A DNA stretch of 64,000 nt from Trochalopteron elliotii. Its lineage: Eukaryota > Chordata > Aves > Passeriformes > Leiothrichidae. The stretch lies in contig JANPWX010000473.1 in the NCBI GenBank assembly GCA_024734555.1, forward strand, positions 298,457 to 362,456, read 5' to 3'. The position numbers were made by a program, and so were the translations under genes. The notes beneath the pieces are model-generated. The model was not told the DNA's origin. It saw only the letters and a list, made by a program, of their open reading frames with translations, and made no database searches. This document shows positions 63,480 through 64,000 of the stretch, one piece after another (the first letter of the stretch is position 1; every line of letters begins with the position of its first letter).

Positions 63480-63931
63480 AAACAATTAGATCAGGTGGGG
63501 TGTTGACTGAGTAAAGAAACCAATGCCACATCCATTGCAATCAGTGATATGCTGACAGACGTCAGCAGTGTTAGACATGCCACCCTACAAAATAGAGCAG
63601 AAATTTATTTTCTTTTACTGGTACATGGACATGATTGTGCAGAATTTGAAGGATTGTGTTATATGAACTTTTCTAACCATTCCGAATCCATCCACAAAAG
63701 CATACAAAAGCTGAAAGATTTAATGTCTCAAATCAAATGAGACAATAGATCATGGTTAGATGATTTGTTTGAAGGATAAAGCTTTGCACCTTAGTTAAGG
63801 GAACTTTGCACAATATAAGTTTGTATGTATTGATTGTTATAGTAGCAATATTAGTGGTAGTGCCTTGTGTACTTCAATGTGTGCAATGGATGATCACCAT
63901 CAAAGAAGCTTTTGTCATCCAAGAGAGATAA
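63480..63931 (+). pseudogene. ERV env, transmembrane subunit with broken frame
   Basis: A frame open at 63549-63740 reads LQNRAEIYFLLLVHGHDC then AEFEGLCYMNFSNHSESIHK, which are the heptad/immunosuppressive-like region and the disulphide-loop region of a gamma-type TM. It meets TGA at 63738-63740 and continues in frame (SWLDDLFEG) to TAA. The membrane anchor and tail then appear in another frame: about 20 hydrophobic residues (YVLIVIVAILVVVPCVL, from 63824) and a short tail ending ...VIQER at TAA 63929-63931. The second Cys of the CX6CC motif is Tyr here (TGT TAT at 63656-63661). The fusion peptide is not recognisable upstream of 63549. Confidence 0.8.
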
Positions 63932-64000
63932 GAAATGGAATTACAGAGAATTCTCAGAACCTCACAGAAAGATAGCAGGGTCTTGGGCAGTTACCTGCTG

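Larger units (their letters stand above)
61982..64000 (+). mobile_element. 3' half of a class II endogenous retrovirus, truncated at the left, running off the window
   Basis: In + orientation the segment carries the C-terminal part of integrase, then env surface and transmembrane regions in the order of an intact provirus. gag, protease, reverse transcriptase and most of integrase are absent. Similarity begins abruptly near 61980, just right of a minus-strand LTR. A 3' LTR would be expected past the last env codon (63931), but none is recognisable in the remaining 70 bases. Stops and frameshifts break env, so the copy is non-functional. The Env type, with an immunosuppressive-like helix and cysteine motif in TM, is of the kind shared by alpharetroviruses and D-type betaretroviruses. 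Confidence 0.85.

Noticed and set aside
1..64000. CRISPR arrays, bacterial operons, tRNA or rRNA genes
   Set aside because: No regularly spaced direct repeats with unique spacers, no tRNA cloverleaf with A/B boxes that I could see, and the repeat content is that of a bird nuclear genome.

Overview
The window is vertebrate nuclear DNA, almost certainly avian and probably from a songbird. It is AT-rich, lacks bacterial-style gene packing, and carries several CR1 LINE fragments with the CR1 3' end, an ERVL-type solo LTR, an ERVK-type LTR and a broken class II endogenous retrovirus. The bird assignment rests on these repeat families. The songbird assignment is a weaker inference from the look of the LTRs. 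No complete protein-coding gene lies here. Most of the window reads as intron or intergenic DNA, and nearly every short open frame is chance.

Layout: 1-5517 is non-coding, then an ERVL-like solo LTR (5518-5901). A short CR1 3' end lies near 10.1-10.3 kb. A CpG-bearing exon-like segment on the + strand lies at 18207-18465, and a second CR1 at 22.7-23.1 kb. At 26.6-27.9 kb a minus-strand CR1 runs into a CpG island holding a roughly 460-bp GC-rich minisatellite, followed by a quiet stretch (28.15-28.9 kb) that looks like a conserved non-coding element. At 33-36.8 kb there is an old LINE reverse-transcriptase relic, a polypyrimidine repeat, a worn CR1, a 20-bp tandem repeat and an exon-like segment on the minus strand with good splice sites at both ends (36508-36773). 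A roughly 1-kb CR1 copy occupies 41.9-42.9 kb. Two exon-like segments, each 159 nt, lie at 47245-47403 and 47846-48004 and are separated by a 442-bp intron. The rest up to 61.3 kb is non-coding apart from one weak coding-like stretch near 58.9-59.1 kb.

The right end is viral. A minus-strand ERVK-type LTR (61360-61894) abuts, in opposite orientation, the 3' half of a class II provirus: the integrase C-terminus, then an env with surface and transmembrane parts. The env is broken by stops and frameshifts, and the provirus runs off the window before any 3' LTR is seen.

The exon-like segments could belong to one large + strand gene with long introns, but I could not name the gene, the reading phases do not all join, and the 36.5-kb segment is on the other strand. 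I found no convincing undescribed system. The strongest leads are the CpG island/minisatellite with its GC gradient into a CR1 copy, three long inverted repeats, the LTR/provirus junction and the unidentified exons.
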